Source of the DNA: Candidatus Cloacimonadota bacterium
GTDB lineage: Bacteria > Cloacimonadota > Cloacimonadia > Cloacimonadales > TCS61
Direction of reading: 5' to 3'
DNA length: 7,060 nt
Assembly: GCA_016927675.1 (NCBI GenBank)
Contig: JAFGMF010000143.1
Coordinates: 1 to 7,060 of the forward strand
The position numbers and the translations under genes are program-made. Positions 1 through 6,237 of the stretch are shown here, piece by piece. Every line of letters begins with the position of its first letter. Position 1 is the stretch's first letter. A model generated the notes under the pieces. That model was given only the letters and a program-made list of their open reading frames with translations. It ran no database searches and had not been told where the DNA came from.

Positions 1-1044
1 ACAACCTATATGCTTGTTCGGTATTCATTGTTACGAAAGCTTGATCTTAATGAAGAAACCAGCACCATGATGCTGGCCGGATTACTTCTGGTCTTTGCAG
101 AAATCATACCCAAAGCTCTTTACCGGGAAAACCCCAATACCCTTGTACCCCGGTTTTTCCCGTTGCTCAATTTTTTTAATATTCTTCTTCATCCGTTTAC
201 CAAAATAGTAAGTGTATTAAACTCCATTTTAGCAAAAGTCTTCCGCCTGCCGGTCAATACCGGATATCATTTGATGACAAGAGAAGACATATCACTGATC
301 CTGGCTGAGACGCAGTCTGATGAGTTGCTGCAGGAGCATCAGCGGGAAATGCTGGAAGAAGCACTCGAATTCAGCGAATTGAAGGCTGAGAACGTGATGA
401 TCCATCGCACGGAAATGGTGGCACTTCCCCGCGATCTTTCGGTTGAGGAAGTGATCGAGATTGCCAGAACAGAAGGTTATACAAGATTTCCTGTTTATCA
501 TAACGATCTCGATAATATTATCGGTATCCTGATAATTTATGACCTGTTGAAACGTCCCAATCAGGAAAAAACGAAAGTTTCTGATTTGATGAGAAAAGCT
601 TATTTTGCTCCGGAAAATATGGATGTGAATAAATTATTAACCAATATGCAGAACAACAAAGTGAGTATGGCAATTATCGTAGATGCTTTCGGCGGTACAG
701 CAGGATTGGTAACCATCGAAGACATTCTGGAAGAAATTGTCGGAGAAATTGAAGACGAATACGATACCACAACTCAGGAAATCGAACAGATTGATGATGA
801 TAACTTCATCATTCAGGGTTTTGTGGAAATAGATTTTCTTAACGACGAATATGGCATGAATCTGCCTGATGGAGATTATGAGACAATAGCGGGTTTGATA
901 ATAGACAAACTGGCGAAGATTCCGACCAGAAAGTCAAAACTGACTGTTGGTAACTGGGAAATCGAAATCATGCAGGTTACCAGCAACAAGATCTTAAAAG
1001 TGAAGTTATCGAGGATCGATAAGACCCCAGATGATCCTGATTAA
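1..1044 (+). CDS. CNNM/HlyC-CorC family membrane protein, 5' truncated
   Basis: The reading frame is open from the first base, so the gene begins upstream; 347 codons remain and about 80 to 90 residues of a typical 420-430-residue protein are missing. Counting from the Met at base 10: the tail of the DUF21/CNNM membrane domain is at about 15-80, with a hydrophobic helix and the typical EIIPK motif (31-35). A linker with 'MTREDI' follows near 89-94, then a CBS pair at about 127-240 (second repeat ends 'GGTAGLVTIEDILEEIVGEI'), then a CorC_HlyC domain at about 256-335 containing 'LPDGDYETIAGLI'. Family knowledge: inner-membrane proteins linked to Mg2+/Co2+ or Na+ transport; the CBS pair binds adenine nucleotides and the C-terminal domain modulates transport. 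The name HlyC is historical and does not imply a haemolysin. The last 14 bases overlap the next gene, which suggests translational coupling. The exact ion cannot be read from the sequence. Confidence 0.93.
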   Translation, partial: TTYMLVRYSLLRKLDLNEETSTMMLAGLLLVFAEIIPKALYRENPNTLVPRFFPLLNFFNILLHPFTKIVSVLNSILAKVFRLPVNTGYHLMTREDISLILAETQSDELLQEHQREMLEEALEFSELKAENVMIHRTEMVALPRDLSVEEVIEIARTEGYTRFPVYHNDLDNIIGILIIYDLLKRPNQEKTKVSDLMRKAYFAPENMDVNKLLTNMQNNKVSMAIIVDAFGGTAGLVTIEDILEEIVGEIEDEYDTTTQEIEQIDDDNFIIQGFVEIDFLNDEYGMNLPDGDYETIAGLIIDKLAKIPTRKSKLTVGNWEIEIMQVTSNKILKVKLSRIDKTPDDPD

Positions 1045-2257
1045 AACTCATATCCTGAATCCTCTCAATCGTTTTGAGACTGAATTCAGGAAAAATGTAT
1101 TTCTGACGATCAAAGGTAACAGGATCCATTCTCTATCTGACCAACCTGACGATGACCATTGGGAAGATTATACTCACTGCGTCTGTCTGCCGGGTATGAT
1201 CGATGCTCATGTACATCTTTCTCAGTTCAGGATCAGAGGGAAACATAGCTCCGAATTGTTACCCTGGCTTAATGAACATGTGTTTCCGGAAGAGGCAAGA
1301 TCTTCTGAACCTGAATATGCCGATGTGATCGCCAGGGAATTTTTTCAGGATCTGATCCGCAAGGGTACAACTACATCTGTGATCTATACTGCTCCATTCT
1401 TCAGCGCTTGTGACAAAGCGTTCAGAATTGCCGAAGAACTTGGGGTCAGAGCTCTGATCGGAGCAGCACTGATGGATGTCAACAGCCCGGAAGGTCTGCA
1501 GCAGAAAACCGATACTGCATTTCAGGAAAGTGTTGATCTCTATCATGAATGGAACGGGAAAAATGAGTTGCTGGAATACATATTTTCTCCTCGTTTTGCC
1601 CCTGTCTGTTCACCACGACTGATGAAACTTACCGGAGATTTCGCTTCCAGGAATAACGCTTATATCCAGACCCATCTTTCGGAAAATCTCGAAGAGATAA
1701 AACTCGTCAGATCTTTATATCCTGAAGTTTCCAGTTATACAGAAGTATATCTGAAGAACAATCTACTTGGCCCTAAAACTCTGCTGGGACATGCAATTCA
1801 TCTATCGGATAGTGAACTGGAGATCATCAAAAAAACAGGGAGTAAAGTAATTCACTGTCCTGATTCAAATTTCTTTCTTAAAAGCGGACAGTTCCCCTGG
1901 TCTGATCTGCTTAGGTTCGAAATACCTTTTGCCCTGGGTTCAGATGTTGGAGCCGGTACTGATCTTTCCATGTTCCAGGTCATGAAAATGGCAAATTACC
2001 GCCAGGATGAATATATCGTCAGTCCCGAAGAAGCCTTCTATCTGGCAACCAGAGGAGGTGCCGAAGCCATCGGGAAAGACGATCAGATCGGAGCAATTGA
2101 AGTAGGGAAATCGGCAGATCTTGTCTTTGCCGATTGTCGGGATCCACAAACCAGAGAAAGTTCAGATATCCTGTCCGAATTGATGTATCTGGAAACAAAT
2201 CAAAAAATCAACACGGTTTTTGTGAACGGGAAAATAAAGTTCCAACGTGCCCGATAA
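1031..2257 (+). CDS. guaD: Guanine deaminase (amidohydrolase superfamily)
   Basis: Cytosolic Zn enzyme that hydrolyses guanine to xanthine and ammonia. The 408 residues show the full amidohydrolase layout: N-terminal beta-sandwich start, then HxH at H60/H62 in 'GMIDAHVHLSQF', H215 in 'THLSEN', H254 in 'LLGHAIHLSD' and D305 in 'LGSDVGAGTDLSMF'. These match the five metal/catalytic positions of the family, and E218 is the expected proton shuttle. Residues that separate guanine deaminases from other amidohydrolases are also present: Q65 after the HxH and the R188-F189 pair in 'SPRFAP', which line up with the guanine-binding Q, R and F of the human enzyme at constant offsets. HutF, imidazolonepropionase and chlorohydrolase relatives lack this set. 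The start at 1031 gives the usual opening 'MILIKTHILNP'; no good Shine-Dalgarno is at the right distance (GAGG is 16 bases away), so coupling to the overlapping upstream gene is likely. Confidence 0.9.
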   Translation: MILIKTHILNPLNRFETEFRKNVFLTIKGNRIHSLSDQPDDDHWEDYTHCVCLPGMIDAHVHLSQFRIRGKHSSELLPWLNEHVFPEEARSSEPEYADVIAREFFQDLIRKGTTTSVIYTAPFFSACDKAFRIAEELGVRALIGAALMDVNSPEGLQQKTDTAFQESVDLYHEWNGKNELLEYIFSPRFAPVCSPRLMKLTGDFASRNNAYIQTHLSENLEEIKLVRSLYPEVSSYTEVYLKNNLLGPKTLLGHAIHLSDSELEIIKKTGSKVIHCPDSNFFLKSGQFPWSDLLRFEIPFALGSDVGAGTDLSMFQVMKMANYRQDEYIVSPEEAFYLATRGGAEAIGKDDQIGAIEVGKSADLVFADCRDPQTRESSDILSELMYLETNQKINTVFVNGKIKFQRAR

Positions 2258-2295
2258 ATCATTTGACGAAGAAATTGCACTGATTTATCAGGCAC
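2247..2295 (+). repeat. Imperfect stem-loop at the guaD/EIIA junction
   Basis: Bases 2247-2261 (GTGCCCGATAAATCA) and 2281-2295 (TGATTTATCAGGCAC) are inverse complements at 14 of 15 positions; the only mismatch is C2252/A2290. The loop is 19 bases. The guaD stop codon lies in the left arm. No T-run follows the right arm, so this is not an ordinary intrinsic terminator. It could be an mRNA processing or stabilising structure that uncouples expression of the downstream genes, or a DNA-level dyad for a regulator. Confidence 0.7.
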
Positions 2296-2315
2296 AAATT
2301 GAGATTTATAAGTAG
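2247..2315 (+). CDS. Possible 22-residue small ORF between guaD and the EIIA gene
   Basis: A GTG-started frame of 22 codons (begins MPDKSFDEEIALIYQ) overlaps the last 11 bases of guaD and stops 6 bases before the EIIA start. The peptide is acidic in the middle, with no signal sequence or recognisable motif. It could act as a translational bridge keeping ribosomes running from guaD into the EIIA gene, which itself has only a weak AGG ribosome site (2314-2316). Against it: no clear Shine-Dalgarno precedes the GTG, the start is not ATG, and its sequence is largely dictated by the inverted repeat. It is recorded as a possibility, not as a firm gene. Confidence 0.2.
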   Translation: MPDKSFDEEIALIYQAQIEIYK

Positions 2316-2321
2316 GTAATT

Positions 2322-2783
2322 ATGGAAAAAATTATTCAAGTTTCAGATTTGATTCAGGAAGATCATATCATTGATATTCAATCTGACAGTAAAGATTCAT
2401 CATTGCATGAATTACTCGATGTAATCAGTCGTAGTGAATTGATTACTGATCCCGAGACTTTCAGGAGGGAGATTTTCAAACGGGAAAAGCTGATGAGTAC
2501 AGGGATTGGTTACGGGATTGCGATTCCTCATGCGCGCCATTCATCGGTAAAGGACTTTGTAATCGTTCTTGGAAGGAAGAAAACTGGACTGAAATATGAA
2601 TCTATTGATGACAAACCCGTAAAATTAATTTTTATGATCGGAGCTTCAGACAAACAGGATAAGGAATATATACGGCTTTTATCACGGCTAATTCTACGGT
2701 TAAAGAATAAAAGTTTTATCGAAAATCTGCTTTCCGCTGCAGGTGCCGAAGAAATGCATAAAATCATCAGGGAACAGAAATAA
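2322..2783 (+). CDS. PTS EIIA domain protein (fructose/nitrogen type, PtsN-like)
   Basis: A single-domain EIIA of the PTS_EIIA_2 type, 153 residues, the usual length of stand-alone EIIA-Ntr proteins. The active-site region 'STGIGYGIAIPHARH' (59-73) is intact and H70 is the expected phosphorylated histidine. The N-terminal part (about 25-57) has the typical helix and 'FRREIFKREKLMST' lead-in. There is no EIIB or EIIC domain and none next door, so a role in sugar uptake is unlikely. The stop is 3 bases before the antiporter start, which argues for a shared function. In Escherichia coli, EIIA-Ntr controls K+ handling by binding TrkA and KdpD, depending on its phosphorylation state; a similar control of the neighbouring antiporter is inference. 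No HPr or EI gene is in the window, so the phosphate donor is unknown. Translation start has a weak AGG ribosome site 5 bases upstream. Confidence 0.9.
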   Translation: MEKIIQVSDLIQEDHIIDIQSDSKDSSLHELLDVISRSELITDPETFRREIFKREKLMSTGIGYGIAIPHARHSSVKDFVIVLGRKKTGLKYESIDDKPVKLIFMIGASDKQDKEYIRLLSRLILRLKNKSFIENLLSAAGAEEMHKIIREQK

Positions 2784-2786
2784 TCT

Positions 2787-4001
2787 ATGTTACCTCAATA
2801 TCTTATCCTGATTTTTCTGGGAAGTTCCATAGTGTTGTCATTGCTTCTTGGCAGAGGTGTTTCTCTAATTCGATCTCCGTTGATCGTTGGTTATATCCTG
2901 GCAGGGGCAATATTCGGGCCGGCGGTTCTCAATCTGGTCAATGAGGCACAGATAGCATCTCTGGATATTATTAATTTAGTTGTTCTTTCTCTGATTGGTT
3001 TTGGGATTGGAGGTGAATTACGTTTTTCTGAGTTGCAAAAACTCGGAAAATCGATCATTTCGATTGTTATCTTAGAATCTCTGGGAGCATTTCTGCTGGT
3101 TGGCATTGCCGTGTCTCTTATCCTTAAAAGCATACCCATGGGGTTGATTTACGGTTCATTGGCATCTGCTACTGCACCGGCCGGAACTGTGGAAGTAATC
3201 AAACAATACCGGGCTAGAGGGCGATTTACGACCACTCTGTATGCTGTGGTCGGTCTTGATGATATCGTTTCTCTGCTGCTGTTCACGATTAATTTACCCC
3301 TGGCAATGATCTTCCTTGATAAAACTACAGGCAGTGATTTCAGCTCTGTTCTGATAGCGCTGGGGAATTCCGGATTGGAAATTATCCTGTCTGTTCTGGT
3401 AGGTTCAATATCCGGATTGATTCTTATCTCTATCGGTAAATTATTGCATGACAGAGTATCTGTTCTGCTTTTTTCAATCAGTATGATCCTGATAAATTGT
3501 GGCATTTCTGATTATCTGAGCTTATCCCCTATTTTGCTGAATATGACGATGGGGATAATAATGGTCAATTTCAATTCTCTGATTTCTCGAAAGATATTCA
3601 GTGCATTGGGAGATTGGTCACCACCCTTGTATGTCTGGTTTTTTGTCTTGATCGGAACCCGTTTGAATATCCCGATAATTCTCAAATTTAGTTTACTGAT
3701 CGGTATTTATATTGTAGCAAGATCTTTTGGCAAGTGGATCGGAGTTTTTCTTGGATCTCTTGTCTCAAAAGCATCGTCTAATATCCGTAATTATCTGGGA
3801 TTGGCTTTAATGTCACAGGCAGGAGTTGCAGTGGGGCTTTCTCTGGCTGCTGCCAAGATGCTGGAAACAAGGGGAATGCATCAGGAGTCTGTGCAACTGA
3901 TCAGTTCAATAGCAGCGACAACCTTTATTGTGATGCTGATAGGGCCGATACTGGCTAAGATTGCGTTGTTTAAATCCGGTGAAATTGAGAGGAAAGTGTA
4001 G
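2787..4001 (+). CDS. CPA2-type cation/proton antiporter, membrane domain only
   Basis: An integral membrane protein of 404 residues with hydrophobic segments along its whole length, about 11-12 by eye, as expected for the Na_H_Exchanger (CPA2/Kef-like) fold. Key positions: the unwound-helix region 'SATAPAGTVEVI' (127-138), the acidic pair D158-D159 in 'VVGLDDIVSLLLF', which sits where the ion/proton-binding acidic residues of the family lie, and 'ARSFGKWIGV' (311-320), the family's conserved Arg/Gly-Lys helix. A late motif 'ALMSQAGVAVGLSLAAAKM' (340-358) is also typical. The protein ends soon after the last helix, so the C-terminal TrkA-N/RCK or USP regulatory domain found in KefB/KefC and many relatives is absent. 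It lies between an EIIA gene (3-base gap) and a PII-like gene (15-base gap). The transported ion (Na+ or K+) cannot be told. A GGGA sequence about 12 bases before the ATG is a poor ribosome site, so coupling to the EIIA gene is likely. Confidence 0.92.
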   Translation: MLPQYLILIFLGSSIVLSLLLGRGVSLIRSPLIVGYILAGAIFGPAVLNLVNEAQIASLDIINLVVLSLIGFGIGGELRFSELQKLGKSIISIVILESLGAFLLVGIAVSLILKSIPMGLIYGSLASATAPAGTVEVIKQYRARGRFTTTLYAVVGLDDIVSLLLFTINLPLAMIFLDKTTGSDFSSVLIALGNSGLEIILSVLVGSISGLILISIGKLLHDRVSVLLFSISMILINCGISDYLSLSPILLNMTMGIIMVNFNSLISRKIFSALGDWSPPLYVWFFVLIGTRLNIPIILKFSLLIGIYIVARSFGKWIGVFLGSLVSKASSNIRNYLGLALMSQAGVAVGLSLAAAKMLETRGMHQESVQLISSIAATTFIVMLIGPILAKIALFKSGEIERKV

Positions 4002-4005
4002 TCGC

Positions 4006-4011
4006 AAGGAG
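4006..4011 (+). promoter_or_regulatory. Ribosome binding site of the PII-like gene
   Basis: AAGGAG lies 5 bases before the ATG at 4017 and 11 bases before a second in-frame ATG at 4023. The spacing favours the first ATG as start. It begins 4 bases after the antiporter stop codon. Confidence 0.75.
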
Positions 4012-4016
4012 ATCCT

Positions 4017-4331
4017 ATGTATATGATCCTTAATTTGTTTAAAGAAAAATATCTCGATGATATTCTGATGGCAATGACCGAAGCCGGGATAGAAGATACA
4101 ATTGTATTATCCGGTGAATCCCTGGGGCATAAACTGATCTTTGACAATCCTATTTTTGCCGGATTCCGTACATCCTACAGTAATCAGAAGGGATATACAA
4201 GAGTTATCATGGCTGTTGCGGAATCAGATCAGGTAGATTTCATGCTTGAAGAGCTGGCAAATTCAGGGATGAATTTTAAAAAGGATGAAATCGGACAGAT
4301 CATACTGCTGCCGATCAGCAAAATTTATTAG
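4017..4331 (+). CDS. Small PII-like regulatory protein
   Basis: A 104-residue soluble protein with the alternating pattern of the PII ferredoxin-like fold: strand 2-8, helix 9-24, strand about 27-31, a loop region about 32-57, strand 59-67, helix 70-84, and a final strand. The C-terminal piece 'DEIGQIILLPISKIY' (90-104) closely resembles the 'G-K-I-F-V-x-P' ending of classical PII proteins, which is the strongest sign of homology. The GlnB T-loop tyrosine motif is not seen, so it is not a standard GlnB/GlnK and any nucleotide ligand is unknown. PII-like proteins are commonly encoded next to a transporter they regulate (GlnK-AmtB, SbtB-SbtA); lying 15 bases after the antiporter with a good Shine-Dalgarno, this one is a likely regulator of it, perhaps in place of the missing RCK tail. 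A CutA- or DUF-type PII relative is an alternative. Fold call moderate to good; partner call is inference. Confidence 0.72.
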   Translation: MYMILNLFKEKYLDDILMAMTEAGIEDTIVLSGESLGHKLIFDNPIFAGFRTSYSNQKGYTRVIMAVAESDQVDFMLEELANSGMNFKKDEIGQIILLPISKIY

Positions 4332-4342
4332 AACGATAATTC

Positions 4343-4347
4343 GGAGG
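4343..4347 (+). promoter_or_regulatory. Ribosome binding site of ftcD
   Basis: GGAGG lies 4 bases before the ATG at 4352, in the 20-base gap after the PII-like gene. It is the strongest ribosome site in the first operon and suggests ftcD is translated independently and well. Confidence 0.8.
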
Positions 4348-4351
4348 AAAT

Positions 4352-6016
4352 ATGCAGATTGTTGAATGTGTACCTAATTTCAGTGAAGGTAGAGATATTG
4401 GAATATTAAATCAAATTGCTGATACGATTAAGAGTGTTAAAGGTGCGGTTTTACTTGATATGGATCCCGGAGCCGATACCAATCGAACAGTTTTTACCTT
4501 TGTCGGGGAACCCCAGGTAGTTTTGGAAGCTGCCTTTCAGGCGATCAGGAAAGCTTCCGAGCTGATTGACATGTCCAAACATAAGGGAGCTCATCCCAGA
4601 ATGGGTGCAACAGATGTTTGTCCCTTGATCCCGGTTAGTAATATTACCATGGAAGAATGCGTTGAACTGGCCAGGAAATTGGGTAAACGTGTGGGCGAAG
4701 AACTTAATATTCCGGTTTATCTCTACGAATATGCTGCTTCCAAGCCCGAATGGGCAAATCTTGCTGTTGTCAGGAAAGGTGAGTATGAAGCGCTTCCGGA
4801 AAAAATGAAAGACCCTGAATGGAAGCCTGATTTCGGACCTCAGAAATTCAATTCGCGATCTGGAGCAACTGCCATATCCGCCAGAGAATTTCTGATCGCA
4901 TATAATATCAATCTTAATACACGGGATAAAGCTAAAGCACATGATATAGCACTTGATATAAGGGAAACCGGCAGGATTAAGCGCGACAGCAAAGGCAAGA
5001 TCGTAAAAGATGAATCAGGTGAAAAATTACGGACTCCCGGTATATTTACCCACTGCAAGGCAGTTGGATGGTATATAGAAGAATATAACCGAGCTCAGAT
5101 AAGTATCAATCTGACCAATTACAAGATCACTCCACCCCATCTGGTACTGGATAAAGTCAGAGAAATCGCTGCCGATAGGGGGATACAGGTTACCGGAAGT
5201 GAACTGGTAGGTCTGATCCCGCTGGAAGCGATACTGATGGCTGGCAGATACTACCTGGAAAAACTGGGTGAATGTGCAGGCATTCCGGAAAAAAGGATCA
5301 TAGAAACTGCTGTCCAGTCTATGGGGCTTACCGATCTGACTCCGTTTGAGATCGATCAGAAAATAATCGAATACAGTATTAGGAGTGAAGGTGATTTAGT
5401 GGATCTAACTCTCAGTGATTTCAACGATGAACTCTCCTCAGATTCACCGGCACCCGGCGGGGGAAGTGTTGCTGCCTTGTGTGCCGCTATCTCGGGTTCA
5501 CTCACAGCGATGGTTGCTAATCTCACCTTCAATAAAAAGGGATATGAGAAAGTAAGCGAACAGGCTGCCCGATTAGCAGTTAAGGGACAAGAGCTGAAGA
5601 AGAAAGCTCTGGCTGCAATAGATCGTGATACCCAGGCTTTTTATGATATGATGGATGCTGCCCGACTTCCACAAAAAACAGAAGAGCAGGCCAGAGAACG
5701 GGCTGATAAAATCCAGGAAACAACCAAAAATGCTATCCTGATCCCCTTGGAAACACTCCAGCTTTCCCGGGAAGCTGTTGAACTGGCAGCGGAAATTGCG
5801 GAGATCGGGAATAAAAATGCTATCTCTGATGCAGGAGTCGCTGCTTTCACAGCAAATGCTGCAGCTAAAAGCGCTTATTTTAATGTTAAAATCAATATGG
5901 GCGGGATCGAAGATGATAATTTTAAATTTAACATTCTTACTCAAGCCGATGAACTGCTGGAAAAAACCAATAACCTGGCTTTGAAAGTTGAGAAAGAAAT
6001 AAAAACAAGATTATGA
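4352..6016 (+). CDS. ftcD: Bifunctional glutamate formiminotransferase / formimino-THF cyclodeaminase
   Basis: A cytosolic folate enzyme. The N-terminal half transfers the formimino group of formiminoglutamate to tetrahydrofolate; the C-terminal half releases ammonia to give methenyl-THF. The 554 residues are close to the 541 of the mammalian fused enzyme. N-terminal transferase subdomain at about 2-180 with 'VECVPNFSEGRD' and 'GAHPRMGATDVCPLIPV', in which H81 corresponds to the catalytic His near 82 of the pig enzyme; second transferase subdomain at about 181-330 with 'SINLTNYKITPPH' and 'GSELVGLIPLEA'. A polar insert of about 20 residues at 209-228 is absent from the animal enzyme but occurs in other bacterial ones. 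A linker near 331-350 leads to the cyclodeaminase domain (about 351-554) with 'DSPAPGGGSVAAL' (364-376). Histidine degradation is the usual context, but no hutH, hutU or hutI is visible; formiminoglycine from purine fermentation is another possible donor. It is the last gene of the operon, followed by a terminator. Confidence 0.95.
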   Translation: MQIVECVPNFSEGRDIGILNQIADTIKSVKGAVLLDMDPGADTNRTVFTFVGEPQVVLEAAFQAIRKASELIDMSKHKGAHPRMGATDVCPLIPVSNITMEECVELARKLGKRVGEELNIPVYLYEYAASKPEWANLAVVRKGEYEALPEKMKDPEWKPDFGPQKFNSRSGATAISAREFLIAYNINLNTRDKAKAHDIALDIRETGRIKRDSKGKIVKDESGEKLRTPGIFTHCKAVGWYIEEYNRAQISINLTNYKITPPHLVLDKVREIAADRGIQVTGSELVGLIPLEAILMAGRYYLEKLGECAGIPEKRIIETAVQSMGLTDLTPFEIDQKIIEYSIRSEGDLVDLTLSDFNDELSSDSPAPGGGSVAALCAAISGSLTAMVANLTFNKKGYEKVSEQAARLAVKGQELKKKALAAIDRDTQAFYDMMDAARLPQKTEEQARERADKIQETTKNAILIPLETLQLSREAVELAAEIAEIGNKNAISDAGVAAFTANAAAKSAYFNVKINMGGIEDDNFKFNILTQADELLEKTNNLALKVEKEIKTRL

Positions 6017-6042
6017 TCTTATGAATCGATGATTTTTTTTCT

Positions 6043-6070
6043 AACGGGACTTCATGTCCCGTTTTTTTTT
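6043..6070 (+). terminator. Intrinsic terminator after ftcD
   Basis: AACGGGAC (6043-6050), loop TTCAT, GTCCCGTT (6056-6063): a perfect 8-bp GC-centred stem directly followed by T to base 6070. It starts 26 bases after the ftcD stop. An 8-base T-run before the stem does not make it bidirectional, since that would need an A-run there. It ends the first operon. Confidence 0.95.
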
Positions 6071-6094
6071 CTCAAATTTCAGTTTTCAGCAGGG

Positions 6095-6128
6095 CAGACT
6101 TGACATTTAAATAATATGTTTCAATCTG
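6095..6128 (+). promoter_or_regulatory. Putative promoter/operator region for the second operon
   Basis: TTGACA at 6100-6105 matches a sigma70-type -35 box exactly and stands just after the terminator and 133 bases before the next gene. No good -10 lies at 16-18 bases; AT-rich TAATAT (6112-6117) is only 6 bases away. The box is embedded in an imperfect dyad: CAGA/TCTG (6095-6098 with 6125-6128), TTGA/TCAA (6100-6103 with 6121-6124) and CAT/ATG (6104-6106 with 6116-6118), with a 1-base and a 2-base bulge. A promoter in this gap is expected from the layout; its exact position is uncertain. Confidence 0.35.
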
Positions 6129-6168
6129 ACTAACATCAGGTGTGAAGAATTGGTTTTGATGATGCTCC

Positions 6169-6196
6169 TGTGTGTTTGTCCCAAATATGTGTGTTT
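6169..6196 (+). repeat. Direct repeat TGTGTGTTT, 19 bases apart
   Basis: TGTGTGTTT occurs at 6169-6177 and again at 6188-6196, a 19-base period close to two helical turns. Both copies are soon followed by CCC (6180-6182 and 6197-6199). They lie in the leader of the CMD-family gene and could be half-sites for a regulator, or simple low-complexity sequence. Confidence 0.35.
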
Positions 6197-6209
6197 CCCA
6201 GCCTGAAAA

Positions 6210-6233
6210 CTGATCTTTTGATCAGAAAGGAGG
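6210..6233 (+). promoter_or_regulatory. Short hairpin next to a perfect Shine-Dalgarno
   Basis: CTGATC TTTT GATCAG (6210-6225) is a perfect 6-bp stem with a 4-base loop, directly abutting AAAGGAGG (6226-6233), a full anti-16S match 4 bases before the ATG at 6238. The hairpin leaves the ribosome site free and may protect the leader; its right arm touches the site, so it could also modulate access. Confidence 0.55.
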
Positions 6234-6237
6234 TTCC

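Larger units (their letters stand above)
6079..6213. repeat. 11-bp perfect inverted repeat flanking the intergenic region
   Basis: TCAGTTTTCAG at 6079-6089 and its exact inverse complement CTGAAAACTGA at 6203-6213 enclose 113 bases that include the presumed promoter. No flanking target-site duplication is visible, so a miniature transposable element is not supported. The arms may be two sites of one DNA-binding protein or may pair in a long transcript. Confidence 0.5.

Noticed and set aside
1031..2257. Reading the amidohydrolase as HutI or HutF, which would complete a histidine pathway with ftcD
   Set aside because: The R188-F189 pair, Q65 and 'SDVGAGTDLSMF' are guanine-deaminase features; the motifs expected for HutI/HutF are not present.
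3149..3505. 118-codon open frame on the minus strand
   Set aside because: It is antisense to the antiporter membrane domain; there is no independent evidence of coding.
4259..4276. AAATTC/GAATTT 6-bp hairpin
   Set aside because: It is AT-rich, lies inside the PII-like coding region and is short enough to be expected by chance.
4451..4942. 163-codon open frame on the minus strand
   Set aside because: It lies wholly inside ftcD, whose protein is highly conserved on the plus strand; the antisense product has low-complexity Phe/Cys/Ser content and no motif.
5573..5944. 123-codon open frame on the minus strand, and a 68-codon plus-strand frame at 5778-5984
   Set aside because: Both are shadows of the cyclodeaminase domain, with no ribosome site or recognisable protein features.
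6112..6117. TAATAT as the -10 box for TTGACA
   Set aside because: The spacing is only 6 bases, and no -35-like sequence lies 17 bases upstream of it.
6079..6213. Miniature transposable element bounded by the 11-bp inverted repeat
   Set aside because: There is no target-site duplication at the ends and no terminal match to a known family that I can recognise.
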